Assembly (NCBI GenBank): GCA_006538405.1
Contig: BJKQ01000007.1
Span: 1-64,000, forward strand
DNA length: 64,000 bases
Reading direction: 5' to 3'
From: Hansfordia pulvinata
Lineage: Eukaryota; Ascomycota; Sordariomycetes; Xylariales
A program made the position numbers and the translations under genes. Positions within the stretch are counted from its first letter, which is position 1; each line of letters begins with the position of its first letter. Below the pieces are notes generated by a model. It was not told where the DNA came from, searched no databases, and saw only the letters and a program-made list of their open reading frames with translations. Shown one piece after another: positions 38,926 through 49,908 of the stretch.

Positions 38926-41900
38926 TCAAGCCCCCCTTTCCTTGGAAGACGGGGCGGACAACCAAGAGCAAGTTGTCTGATCAGGAAATGTGGCCTTATT
39001 TACTCCTCTTAGCGACGACACCCTTGCCCCCCCGTTCTGCTTCACCTTCTGGGCCTGTGCAGGCAGTTAGTGTGACGTGCGTCTAGGTGATGCCGAGACC
39101 GACCCGGACATGGGAAGGGCAGACTTACATTTTCAGCAAATTTCAGACTCGAGATGGTCTCTTTCACGTTGTCCTTGGAAGCGCTGACCATGACAAACAT
39201 GAGGGTCCTGCACTTCTCCCCTAGGGACGGCTTCAGCACCTGCGTCAAGGTGTAGCTCCTGAAGTCGACAGCCTCCTTCTTGCGGCCTTCGCCAAGCTGC
39301 TTCAAGACGGTGCCGAGATGGGTGAGCGACATGTTGATCTGCCTCCCTTCTTCGGCCGTCTCGCCCGTGGCCCCTGAGCGACCGATGCTCTCCGAACCAG
39401 CAAGATCAATCAAGTTGAGCATGCCCTCCCGCGTCTTGAACCTGCCGTCGCCCAAGGACTTGCGGCCGCGTATTCTGAGAATCAGGATCGAGTGGGAGCG
39501 AGAGGACGCCCGGTTCATGTTGGTTTCGGCGACATGGCGGTTGGTTTCGGCCATCCTGACCATGGAGTCAAGATCATCGGCACTATCCAAAGCGGTGAAC
39601 TCGTGTCCATTGATTTCCAGCTCGTCGGACACCTTGTTGATATCGAGGGGCCGCAGTGTGGAATCCCGTGGCGCGAGCAAGTCGTAGAGCTTGTTTTTGT
39701 AGACTTCGAGATAGGAGCCCTCCACGGTGTATTCCCAGCCCAGGGCAGTGAGCCGCTCCACCTCGTTGAAGATCAGCTCTTTCGCACGTGGTACGATGCC
39801 ATTGTCGGCATCCGCATGGCTCTGGTCGCGCTCCTGGTGGCTCATGGTGTATGTCTTGCCGGAGCCTGTCTGGCCGTAGCAGAAGACGCAGACCTTCTTT
39901 CCGTCCATAACGGATTGAACAAGCTGGCCAATCTCGTCAAAGACGTCAGCGTTGGTGCAGGTTGGGTCGAAAGTCCTCTCGAAATGGAAAGGCGGCGATT
40001 TCCCGGCCACTTTCTTGCCCTCTTCTTGGAAATGGTCCTTCTCGGTTGGGACCACGACACCAGCGAACTTGTCCTCGTCGTACTCGCTTTCGAGATATTC
40101 GAAGCCGACAGGTGTTTCGGAGCGCCCGGGAGGCCGGATGCGGCACATGACTCTGATGTTACCTTTCAGGTCTTGGACTTGCTCGAACAGTTTGTGTCGC
40201 TTTTCCTCTTCGCGGACGAGCTTCTCTTTCAGTCCCAACTTGAATCGCTCATACTCGCCCGTGTAGTTTTCGATCTGTTTCTTGGACTCTCGTCTGGCCT
40301 CGTCAGCCTCCCTCTCGGCCGTGTCTGCCCGCCTGGAGAGTTCCTGAAGCTGTCGACTCATCTCCCCAATCTGGTGATCCTTTCGATTCTCGCTTGAGCC
40401 GTAGGCCTCCTCCAGACTGGTTGCATTTTCCTCGAGCTGGGCGATTTTGGCCCCAAGTCGAGAAATGATGCTTTCGCTGTCTTCGATTCTGTCGGTAGCT
40501 CGCCTCAGCTCTTCATCCCTTCCCTTCAGCAGCAGCTCGTTTTCCTGGATCACCAGACTCAGGCGCTGGACCTCAAGCTCTTTCTCATGGCGCAGGGTAG
40601 CCACACGTGCCCGCTGATCAGCCAGCTCCCTGTCACGCTGCTCTCGCTGAGCCTCGGCCTCCCGGCCACACTTCTCCTCGTACTGCCTCAAGAGGTCTCC
40701 TAGCTTGTCCTGCTCGAGGGCCAGCAACCTCTGGTCTTCCTCGCGTTCTCTTGTGTGCTTCGAAGCCAGGGCCTGGCACTCTTCCTGATGGGTCTTGCGC
40801 AGCTTGTCCAGGTCGTCGGTCAGGAACTGTGCCTCGCGTGTGGCGCTCAACAGTTGACGCTTGGTGTCGTCGAGCTCATCCTGCAGTTCGTCTTTCCTGG
40901 CCTGTAGTTGTAGGGCTGCTGGATGTTAGAGGGAACCCACAACACGCGAAGATCTATCAAGAGCAGATACTCACCCCGCTTCCTGGCAGCATCGAGTTCT
41001 TCCTGGTGCCTGTCCTTATCCATGGCTGTAGATTTCATGAATTCCTGGATCTGCGCCAGCTCGGAATCGTATTTGCCAAATCGTTCGTCCATATCGGCGA
41101 CTGCAAAGCCCGTTGTGTTAGAATATTTGTTCAAGTAGAAGGGCAGCTCTTTGTGCCGTGTTGCGGACTTGCAACCAATCTCGCCACTGGTCCAGGTGGA
41201 CCGTGTCTGACGAGACGGAGTGTGAGGGGCGGGAGGCACCACTTGGTTCCCCTCCGCAATGTTCTCGGCCCTGTGGACTGTCCAGCTGGCGGCCTTGGAC
41301 GGACTGGCCCGGGGTATGTGTGAGGGCACGCGAGTGTTGGTCTGGGAGGCTGTCGGCGGCATCACGAGCGGCGCTTGAGGCTCGCAAGGCCCTTGGGATG
41401 AGCCCGCACTCGAGATCCTCAGACGGCTCATCATGTTGCATACAGAGGCTTCTCTGCAGGCTATAGTTTCAGGGCTCGGGGCCCCACTTGTGTGATCACA
41501 TGAGAGGGAGCAGCTTCGCGAAGTCGAGGCGGAAGTAGCGGGGATTGCGGCAGTTGTTGTGTCTGAACCTTCAGAGCTGCTCAGAGGCGGCGGGGGCATC
41601 GTACCGTTGTGGTCCTTGGAATCAGGCCTTGTGCCCATGGAAGTGACAGGGCGAGCGGGCCTCGCGGCAGTGGTCGTCGTGTTGGATCGGGACCGCGCGA
41701 GTGCCGAGCGGGATGGGGGCCGACCACCGGCACCGATGCTTGTCGTGGCGGTGGAGCTGTAGGCAGCATGGCGCGAGCCGCCCAGGCCAGTCGACCCGTA
41801 GCTGCTGGTACTCGCGCCGTGGTTTGTTCTCGCGGCAGCCTGGCGCAGAGAAAAAGAGGTCAGTTTGTTGGGCCCCACGGAGTCGGTATAGGGAGGGAAC

Positions 41901-42188
41901 GAGGGCACGCACGCCGAGGTCTTTCAGAGTGACGGGCTTAACGTAACCCCTCGGGCCACCAGCAGTCGCGGCGCGTGTCTTTTCACGCTTGGGGCTGGGT
42001 TGCAAGCCGTGGGTTTGGGGCGCGACTCTCTTCAGATTGGAGATTGAGGCAGCGTTGTAGTGAGACCGAGCGTTGCCTTGAGAGTCGGTCATTTCGTGAA
42101 GGCCCCCGTGAGCAGGCTGAGACGAAGTAAAGGCCGGCAGGCGGCTGGGTTGGGGCAAGCGCAAGCCCGACGGCTTCTCGGAAGCCAT
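38926..42188 (-). CDS. klpA: kinesin-14 (KlpA/Kar3 class), C-terminal motor
   Basis: Minus-end-directed microtubule motor of spindle and cytoplasm. Four exons on the minus strand, 42,188-41,913, 41,839-40,975, 40,918-39,129 and 39,054-38,926, give about 1,019 residues. Introns of 73, 56 and 74 bp have donors GTGCGT, GTGAGT and GTAAGT. Residues 1-330 are Ser/Thr/Pro-rich and probably disordered, about 345-630 is coiled coil, and the motor starts near LKGNIRVMCRIRP (about 629). Motor signatures are present: P-loop GQTGSGKT (about 729-736), switch I NRASSRSHS, switch II LIDLAGSE. The C-terminal motor with the upstream neck defines kinesin-14. The last exon is uncertain: its sequence is unlike the usual short tail and contains a 7-G run. 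A possible extra intron ending at 41,101 cannot be excluded. The start MASEKPSGLRLP is the first ATG that makes a protein-like N-terminus. Confidence 0.88.
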
Positions 42189-43521
42189 GGTGCCAGAGGT
42201 GCTCCGTCGCGTTCGAGGCGATGATTGATGGTTGGTGAATGAGGGGCGGGATGACAAGTCGAGCTGGAAGAGCGTTCGCAGACGGCGAAGAGAGGCCCAG
42301 AGCCGCGTCAGCCGTTGGTGTCGCGTTGTTGTTGGCGGCGTGTCGAAATGGTGTTGAAAGCGACGATGGGCGAGAGAATGGGCGTACAGTTCACGGCGGA
42401 GAGAAGCTCCACCTATGTTCAATGCACATGTAATCGATTGTTGATAGGCATTCAAAACGGGGGCTCCTGGCGATGTGAACGATGGTGACACCGGCCACGC
42501 GCAGCCAAGCGGTTGTTTACTAGCTGGGGTCGGGGGTGCGTCTAGGGGGCGCGAGTAGATAAACCTGGGACCGTCCATAATTGCATTATATGTGCCTAAG
42601 TCAGCACAATATTGCATAACCTTCATTATGCCCGGTACATACAGCATTCATGTTTGGAATACCAGTGCGATATGCAAGAAACCACCAGCTGTCGGGTGTG
42701 CGGAGCTCGAGGTTGCGAGGGGCAACGAAACTGTGTATAACGGCATAAAGTGAACTACGACCCAGCACCAGGCCTTCAATTACATGCCAGGTACTCGTAC
42801 CAGACCTCCCCAGTGATAGATACATCATTGAAATGCCCGCGATACCTGAGCTGCGTGCCTCGTACCTTACCTCAAGTACCTGATTCGCCTGAAATAGTAC
42901 TCGACCCCAGCCTGCGCACACTTTCACTTACATGTACCTATGAGAGTGGCCCGAGCTCGTCACATGCCGTCTCGTTCCAGTAGCAAGCACAACAAGGTAC
43001 CTGGCAGCGACTGGAAAATGCGGTTGAATACACCTACCGACTCCACGTAGCCCCAAGTACCTACCTCCCGCACTCGCGATTGTAGAAGCTGAGGTCCTTT
43101 GACCTGTGGGGTGCTGGGTGTACGGAGTACTTGTACTCGCTGGCTGTTGCGATTGGAGGGATGGGATCTCTGATATCAAAAGGCTCGAAGCTCCCTTGCA
43201 AGATTCAGTGGCAAGAGACGCGCACTCAACAGTCAGCCACGACGATTTGCATCTTTCACATGCCCGAGCACATGCGTCTCGCGCCTGCCAACCCGGCCCA
43301 TCCGCCGCCTTCTCCAATCTATTCTCCCCTTCGTCTCAACAACAACGCTGCTTGCTCGACACGAGAACCTGGAAGCTAGTAGTAACCGAAACCCACTCGC
43401 CTCTCTGATCCAACCCGCCACATCGCCGACGACCCCTTGCCTCCATCATCTTTGTCCCGCCTAAACCGTCCCGCATAGCACTACGACCGTCGCATACTCC
43501 TCTGCCTTGGCCGCCGACAAG
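42189..43521. promoter_or_regulatory. divergent promoter region of kinesin-14 and LOA1
   Basis: 1.3 kb between the divergent start codons of kinesin (minus) and the Loa1-like gene (plus). It carries a TACTCGTA word at 42,792-42,799, several GTACCT/AGGTAC words around 42,840-43,070, and TACGGAGTAC near 43,120. Pyrimidine-rich sequence around 43,310-43,510 is typical of a fungal transcription start and leader. No specific factor site is assigned. Confidence 0.5.
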
Positions 43522-44597
43522 ATGGAAAAGTACAGCCAGTTCCGAGACCGCGGTAAGTTGGATTCCCAAGCGCTGGGGCAGACGCAAGAGCACGGCGCAT
43601 GCGACGCCACAGCGTTGCAACGGTATGGCCAACCCGACTGACGCTCGTCTGCCCATCAGGATCCGGCATTTCGCCCTTCATACCCGCCAAGACGCCCTCG
43701 TCGCTCGTCTATTCCCTCCTTCAGGCGGCCGTCTTCGTCTGTCGCCTGCCCGTCTTCGTCGCCTACTGCGCCGCCTACTTCCTCGTCCTCTCGCCTCTGC
43801 CCCTGCCCGCGGCTCTGCGCAAACTGCTGCTTTGGGGCATGCTGGCCATCCCCGGCGTCTGGTGGGTAGACTTGCAGCTCGACGGCGTCAAGCGCGGCTC
43901 CTTGTCTCAGCAGCCTCCAGCACGTTTCCCTCACCCCCGGTCCATCATCGCCGCCCAGTTTACAAGCCCGGTAGACGCCCTCTACCTCGCCGCCATCTTC
44001 GACCCTGTCTTCACCATCTCTTACCCCGACTCCCGCAAGGTCTGCCGCGTATCCCTTCTGAGGGCCATATTTCTCGCCCTGACCCCTCCAGCTGTTGCTG
44101 CCGTTTTGCCGCCGCCGGAGCGTCTGACCACCCTGCGCGCCCTTGCCGACCAGTACCCCCATCGCGTCATAGTCGTTTTTCCCGAGATGACCACGACCAA
44201 TGGCAAAGGCATCCTGCCTCTTTCCCCTTCACTGCTGTCCGCCTCTGCTCACGCCAAGATCTTCCCCGTGAGCATGCGCTACACCCCGCCTGATATCACC
44301 ACGCCGGTCCCCGGTCCGTCCGCTTGGGCATCCTTCTTTTGGAATCTGCTCAGTCGCCCGACACATTGCATCCGGGTCCGCATCGCCGACGGGGTAACCA
44401 GGCTCGCTCCCGGCGAAGCTTCCGAGACAGACGGTCCTAGCAACAGGGAGGACAATGAACAGCTGGAGCCCGATGAAAAGCGTCTTCTCGACCACGTCAG
44501 TGACGACCTTGCCCGCCTCGCGCGTAACAAGCGTGTTGGCTTGACGCTCCGCGATAAGGCTGCCTTTGTCGAGGCTTGGAACAAGGGCCGCAAATAG
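43522..44597 (+). CDS. LOA1: Loa1/Vps66-like lysophosphatidate acyltransferase
   Basis: Homologue of yeast Loa1, a lysophosphatidic acid:oleoyl-CoA acyltransferase of endoplasmic reticulum and lipid droplets that feeds phospholipid and triacylglycerol synthesis. Exon 1 (43,522-43,552) is only 31 nt and encodes MEKYSQFRDR. A 107-bp intron (GTAAGT...ATCAG) follows, then exon 2 (43,660-44,597), together 322 residues. The junction restores RDRGSGISPFIP, the conserved N-terminus of this family. Hydrophobic segments follow at about 25-60 and 65-85. In place of the HX4D acyltransferase motif I see AQFTSPVDALYL (near 125-136), and VFPEMTTTNGKGILPLS (about 190-206) corresponds to the FPEGTRS-like motif. 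The C-terminus is charged. It is divergent from kinesin and convergent with ILV3. Confidence 0.87.
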
Positions 44598-45874
44598 AGC
44601 ACAACTGGATCAGCACATGCCCAATAGGCGCATAAGTTCTATGCAAAGTCGAAGACAGTGAGAGAACGGACACGGACGCCTGGCGACACAGCCATCACCG
44701 TTTGCCCCTGATGAATCTCCAGTCTGACGTACCCTTCGGCGTGCCCTGCTTCGGGTGAACGACACCTACAGCGAGCCACACGAAGATGAGCAAGTCGGAA
44801 GCACAGCTACTAACGGACAAAGCATAAACAAATCTCGCGGGTGGTTGGCCATGGAATAACCTTGTTTGTATCAGCCCGGAGAATAGAGGCGATTGGCACC
44901 CTTCATTGATACCAGCCCGATCTAAGGACATGAGACTCGATAGCCATACCGCGGCGTCAGCATTCACCCAATCCAGGTTGTCTCCCTGCCCACCTTTATG
45001 GAGTACATGTATACTCCCAGTGGCAAGGTAGTACATTAGTGGAATGACCATCTTTAGGATGACAAGCCATCAGCTCTTGGCTCTATCAGATGCCATTCGC
45101 AAGACCAGTCCGTGCTGGGGGGGGGGGCAGATTCGCCACATACCGCATGCCAGTGCATCGTCCGGAGTCACTAAAAGGCCAACAGCTTGTCTCGGAATCG
45201 TCTGTCGCGAACCAGGGTAGACATGCTTAAGTGGCGTATGTGCGTACGTCACTGGGAGCCGAGCGCGGGAGCAGCATCTGCATGACGGAAGGGGAAATGT
45301 TATTAGGTCTTGACCAAGCACTCACCATGTTGAAAATTGGGAAAGTTCGCGCCCTCAATGTCCGAACCCGTGCGAACGGGCTTGAATGATATTCTTTACG
45401 TCTAGCTACCGTTCAAATGACCCGAACAAGTACGTTAGTGCAGTGGGTACGTTCAAGACTCAAGAGGTTGTATGAAACCAGTACTGAGGACAGAAACCAG
45501 TACGCTCTCACACACGTCAAATCGCCTGATATATGTAGGTATCAAACTTGAGCCGCGTATCTCTGCGGACTTGGTGTTTGAAGACTGCTTTGTATATTTC
45601 CTTGTGGGGGTTGGTGGGAAAAACCGCCGGGACGGGCGGACTAGTGCATCACCTGTGCGCCTGGCACGTGGCCGACTCTCCCTACAGATTCTAATGGCGA
45701 GCTGTGAAGCTGCAAGATGACTGGACTTGGACCCCTCGTCGTGATGCTATCTTATCTACAATTGTTGGTATCCAGTGATTCATATATCCTCTCTCTTTAC
45801 ATCCGCGTACTGCACAAATCCCACCCCCCTCCTTCTTTTTGTTTTGAGCGACCCGGTTCGGACAGCGATTTGCA
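44598..45874. other. intergenic region between convergent LOA1 and ILV3
   Basis: 1.3 kb holding the 3' ends of two convergent genes. It contains an 11-base G run at 45,117-45,127. Short frames are present but none has recognisable features. Confidence 0.55.
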
Positions 45875-47765
45875 TCAGGACTGCTTCTTCGTGGTGATAC
45901 ATCCTTCGCTGGCGTTGCCGACCAAGGCAGCGTATTTGGTCAGCGTGCCCTGGGCGTACCGCGGCGGGGGCTCCACCCAGGCCTCCCGCCTCCGGGCCAT
46001 CTCAGCATCGCTGACGTCGGTGTCGATGACACGCTGTTCGGCGTCAATGGTGATGGTGTCGCCGTCCTCCACAAGCGCAATGGGCCCACCCTCACGGGCC
46101 TCGGGGGTGATGTGACCAATGAGGAAGCCGTGGCTGCCACCGGAGAAACGGCCGTCAGTCAGCAGCGCAACGTCATTACCAAGACCGTAACCCATGATGG
46201 CCGAAGAAGGCTTGAGCATCTCGGGCATGCCAGGACCACCCTTGGGGCCCTCGTAGCGGATCAGAACCACCGTCTTCTCGCCCTTCTTGATGTCACCCCT
46301 CTCCAGAGCCTCGATAAAGTCATCTTCCTGGTTGTAGCACTTGGCCTTGCCAGTGAAGACCAGGCCCTCCTTGCCGGTAATCTTACCGACGGAGCCACCG
46401 GGGGCGAGAGCACCGCGGAGGATCTGAATGTGGCCAGTAGGCTTGATCGGGTTGGAGAAAGGACGAATGATGGGCTGATCGGCAGGGAAAGGCTTGAAAG
46501 GCTCGAGGTTCTGCTTAAGGGACTTGCCGGTGACGGTGGTACCGTTACCCGAGATGACGCCCTCGGCGATGAGGAATTTGAGCAGCGCCGGCGTTCCGCC
46601 AATCTTGTGCAGGTCTTCGATAACATACTTGCCCGAAGGCTTCAGGTCGGCAAGGAAGGGGGTGCGGTCGGAGACGGCCTGGAAGTCGTCGACGGTTAGG
46701 TTGATGCCGACCGAGTCGGCGATGGCGATGAGGTGCATCACAGCGTTTGTGCTGCCACCCATGATGTTGACGACAATCATGGCGTCCTCAAAGGCCTGGC
46801 GGGTCATGATGTCGCGGGGGCGCAGGTCCTCCTTCATCAGGTTGCGGATGGCTTCACCAATGCGCTCGCACTCGGCGACCTTTCCGGGGTCCTCGGCGGG
46901 GGTGGAGGAGCTGGCGGGCAGAGTCATGCCAAGGGTCTCGATGGCGGTGGCCATGGTGTTGGCGGTGTACATACCGCCACAGGCACCGGAGCCGGGGCAG
47001 GCGTTGCGGATAATGTCGAAGCGCTGCTCCTCGGTAATGTCGCCGGAGATGTACTGGCCATAGGCCTGGAAGGCGCTCACAATGTCGACGGGGTCGCCGG
47101 ACATGGAGCAGCCAGGCTTGATGGTGCCGCCGTAGACCATGATGGAGGGGCGGTTGACTCGGCCCATGGCCATGAGGACGCCGGGCATGTTCTTGTCGCA
47201 GCCAGGGAGGGAGATGTTGGCGTCGTACCACTGGCCCTGCATGACGGTCTCGATGGAGTCGGCAATGATCTCGCGGCTCTGGAGGGAGTAGCGCATGCCC
47301 GTGGTGCCCATGGAGATGCCGTCAGAAACACCAATGGTGTTGAAGCGGTAGGGGATGAGGCCGGCCTTGGCGACGGACTGCTTGACGACGGCAGACAGGT
47401 CCATGAGGTGCATGTTGCAGGGGTTTCCCTCGTACCAGACGGAGGAGATACCGACCTGGGGCTTCTTCATGTCGGCCTCGTCAAGACCGGTGGCGTAGAG
47501 CATAGCCTGAGAGGCGCCCTGGGACTTGGGTTGGGTGATGTGGCGGGAGACCTTGTTGAGGGTCGAGGCATCTTGGCTGTTGTCGGAGCTGCGCAGAGAG
47601 CGAGAGGTGCTGAGAGGGCGGCTGCATGCTGTCAGAGAGAAAGAACGGCACGGGATGCGTGATGGAGCTGCGGGCGGGAGAGGGTGGCACTCACGCGCAG
47701 GAGGCAGAGCGCCTGGCCAGAGCGGCGGCAGGGGCCCTCGCCCGGAGGAGAGACTGGAAAGCCAT
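45875..47765 (-). CDS. ILV3: dihydroxy-acid dehydratase, mitochondrial
   Basis: Third enzyme of the common isoleucine/valine pathway. It dehydrates 2,3-dihydroxy-isovalerate and -3-methylvalerate to the 2-keto acids in the mitochondrial matrix, using an iron-sulfur cluster. Two exons on the minus strand, 47,765-47,695 and 47,621-45,875, with a 73-bp intron (GTGAGT...GCAG) give 605 residues, the usual length. The N-terminus [20 protein letters not shown], followed by [12 protein letters not shown], is an Arg/Ala/Ser-rich presequence without acidic residues. Cluster cysteines are seen in GNPCN (Cys92), GCDKNMPG (Cys165) and [15 protein letters not shown] (Cys238). [13 protein letters not shown] and [10 protein letters not shown] are typical. 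The long frames on the opposite strand are shadows. Confidence 0.97.
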
Positions 47766-48360
47766 CGGAGGCAATGGCGGATGGAGCTGTCGAGGTACGG
47801 AACACCGACGAAGAAAAGGGCGAAAAAGAAGCCGGAATGGCCCCGTCACCTATGACTTGAATGGCAGCTGGTGGTGGAAAGGGTGGAAGGGAGCGCCAAG
47901 GGGTGGTGAAGGATTCCGGTCGGCTCGTGAGTCGACCAGGTCTTGTTTTTTTTTCGAGCGAGCGAAGTCGGCCGTCGCAAGAAGCTGCACCCAGAGTCCT
48001 CGTACTACCTGGTAGGTAGAGCCAGGCCTGATACGTACCCTGCCTCGTCCACCCACTTATCAAGTAGACTAGAACTGAACCGGCAAGGCTGCCTGATCCC
48101 CAGCAGCTGCCACCGCTCAGACCCCGCGCTCAACACCGCTGCTCTGACATTTCCGTCGCCGGTGATTGGTCAATTGGAGTCCTCTATGCTGCCCAGTCCC
48201 TTCCATCCCACCGTTTCAGCGGCACGGGTACGAGTCTCTGGGACCGTTCTGGCAAGCTTGACACCCGTACCGGCTGGGCGGTGCTCCGGATGCCGGCCGG
48301 TCACACTCCGTGTTTGATGGACCCCCGGCCTCGCAACCACATTGTGATGCCAGAGCGCGC

Positions 48361-48367
48361 TGACTCA
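48361..48367. promoter_or_regulatory. possible CPC1/Gcn4 site upstream of ILV3
   Basis: TGACTCA, the consensus bound by Gcn4/CPC1 bZIP regulators of amino-acid biosynthesis, lies about 600 bp upstream of the ILV3 start codon. A one-mismatch version TGAGTCG is at 47,928-47,934, much nearer. ILV genes are general-control targets in other fungi, so a role is plausible, but one heptamer can occur by chance. Confidence 0.4.
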
Positions 48368-48626
48368 CCCCGCCTCACAGCACACACAAATGCATCTTCC
48401 TTTGCAATTTCCGGCTGTCTCAAGATGCCCGCTATCGTCCATCTATAAGCAGCATTCCTCCGCGGGGGCGATGTTATCCGCAAACTACACGTGAAAGTGT
48501 GACGGGACATTTTAGATATATCGTCGTTGTCCGACTGGAGTCTACTCAAAGAGTATAGTCTGATGAGACCACCAATAGCAGCACGCTCTCCCATCAGTCA
48601 GTCCGTACAGGATTCAGTAACTGTTA

Positions 48627-48697
48627 GCATCAGTGGTTTAGTGGTAAAATCCATCGTTGCCATCGATGGGCCCCGCGTTCGATTCGCGGCTGATGCA
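48627..48697 (+). tRNA. tRNA-Gly (anticodon GCC)
   Basis: A 71-nt cloverleaf: acceptor GCATCAG pairs with CTGATGC, discriminator A. Anticodon stem CATCG/CGATG encloses TTGCCAT, giving anticodon GCC, which reads GGC/GGT. B box GTTCGATTC is present. A TTTTT run at about 48,703-48,707 gives an immediate Pol III terminator. No intron. Confidence 0.96.
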
Positions 48698-49021
48698 CAC
48701 AATTTTTGATGTGCTGCCCCTCATCCAGTTTTGCAACACAACCTCTCTTTTTGTCTACCTATAGCGAGAGCTCACAGCACAATGGCCCACATTGGTACTC
48801 AGCACGTAGAGTGGGTGTTACTTGTGTTAACCCAAAGTGCGTGCTAAGGCTCAAGTTAATATGGTAGGTTCACAGCTGATCCAATGACGGTGTCAATGGC
48901 CAGAGCACTTCGTTATCCTGTTCTGGCTCGTTGGCTGATGGGATGTTTTATTTTCCTACTTTTCGCGTCTAGAGAGGAACACACGACTCCGGCATGCTCT
49001 CGCCAGATTCGCACGGTTTGG

Positions 49022-49908
49022 TCAGCTCGCAGTCGGCGCCGACGCGGCAGCACCAACGCCCTCAATCGCACTCGTCAACTCGTCTAGATCCTGCTTCCTC
49101 TGTTGCCCAAAGGCAGGAGGGAGCGTTTCTCCCCGGGCCACCATCTGCACAATCGTTGCCAGGTCCTGGGTGGCTGTGACGTGCGGGCAGTGGCCTGCTG
49201 CCAGCTCGCAGGTTGCAATCTGCACCCCAGAAGCCCTGCACCTGTCCACGTGCGCCTGTTGGTAGAGCACGGGTGTCGTCAAGTCGGCGTTGGTGTACAC
49301 GTAGGTAGATGGTATATCCTTCCATGCCGGGCGGCCCTGCAGGCTCTGGTACATGCTCTGGCCGTTCCATCGAATCAGTGTCGCCAGGTTCTCCTGCAAT
49401 TCCTCTTGGTCCATCAGCTCGGCCGCCTCGCCGATCATCAGCGTCTTGGGGTCCCGTTGCACCACCGTCATATCCTCGGCAAAGTCAAAGGCCACGGGCA
49501 TGTACTTCTCATGGCCGAACTTCTGGACCATGGTCATGACACTCTCGCCCTCGTCGCAAAGATGTGCACCGTAGTATATCATATGCGTCACGCCTCCAGC
49601 AAGCCCCTGGGTCGCCCGCGTGATTTGGCCCAGCCCCTGGAGTCCCTGGGTCGCCACCTGCCCCCCATAGGAGTGCAGGAGCATGACAATGGTCTTGCCA
49701 GACTCGGCCAGCGCCTCGACCTGACGACGCACGAGAGCGGCGTCCTCGGGAGGCCTGCCGTCGGGGGCCGGACCTGCTCCATAGACGGCAAGTCCGGGAC
49801 ATGCACCTCGAAGCCCGCCTCTTGCAGAACCAGTTTCAACTTGCTGTACGACGTGGACTGGTGCCACCCACCGGGGCAGATATAGATTGCCGGCTTAGAG
49901 TCTGCCAT
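49022..49908 (-). CDS. alpha/beta hydrolase with a one-base frameshift
   Basis: Soluble alpha/beta-hydrolase-fold protein of the salicylate-esterase-like type; the substrate is not predictable. The N-terminal part (from ATG at 49,908) reads MADSKPAIYICPGGWHQSTS and ends in FEVHVPDLPS, the usual oxyanion region and second strand. The rest is one frame over and contains the nucleophile elbow LLHSYGGQ, a likely acid in NADLTTPVLYQQ, and a late His in AAGHCPHVT. The two parts join only if one base is added near TCTAT at about 49,781-49,785. No intron fits because every candidate is about 30 nt. Corrected length would be about 295 residues. Either an assembly indel or a recent disruption. Confidence 0.78.

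Noticed and set aside
38708..38971. Minus-strand hydrophobic frame next to the kinesin end
   Set aside because: Looks membrane-like but has no family motif and overlaps the kinesin last exon.
39492..40397. 301-codon plus-strand frame opposite the kinesin motor and coiled coil
   Set aside because: Antisense by-product of the kinesin coding sequence; no family features.
46733..47662. 309-codon plus-strand frame opposite ILV3
   Set aside because: Shadow of the strongly biased ILV3 codons on the other strand; Gly/Val/His/Asp-rich composition with no motif.
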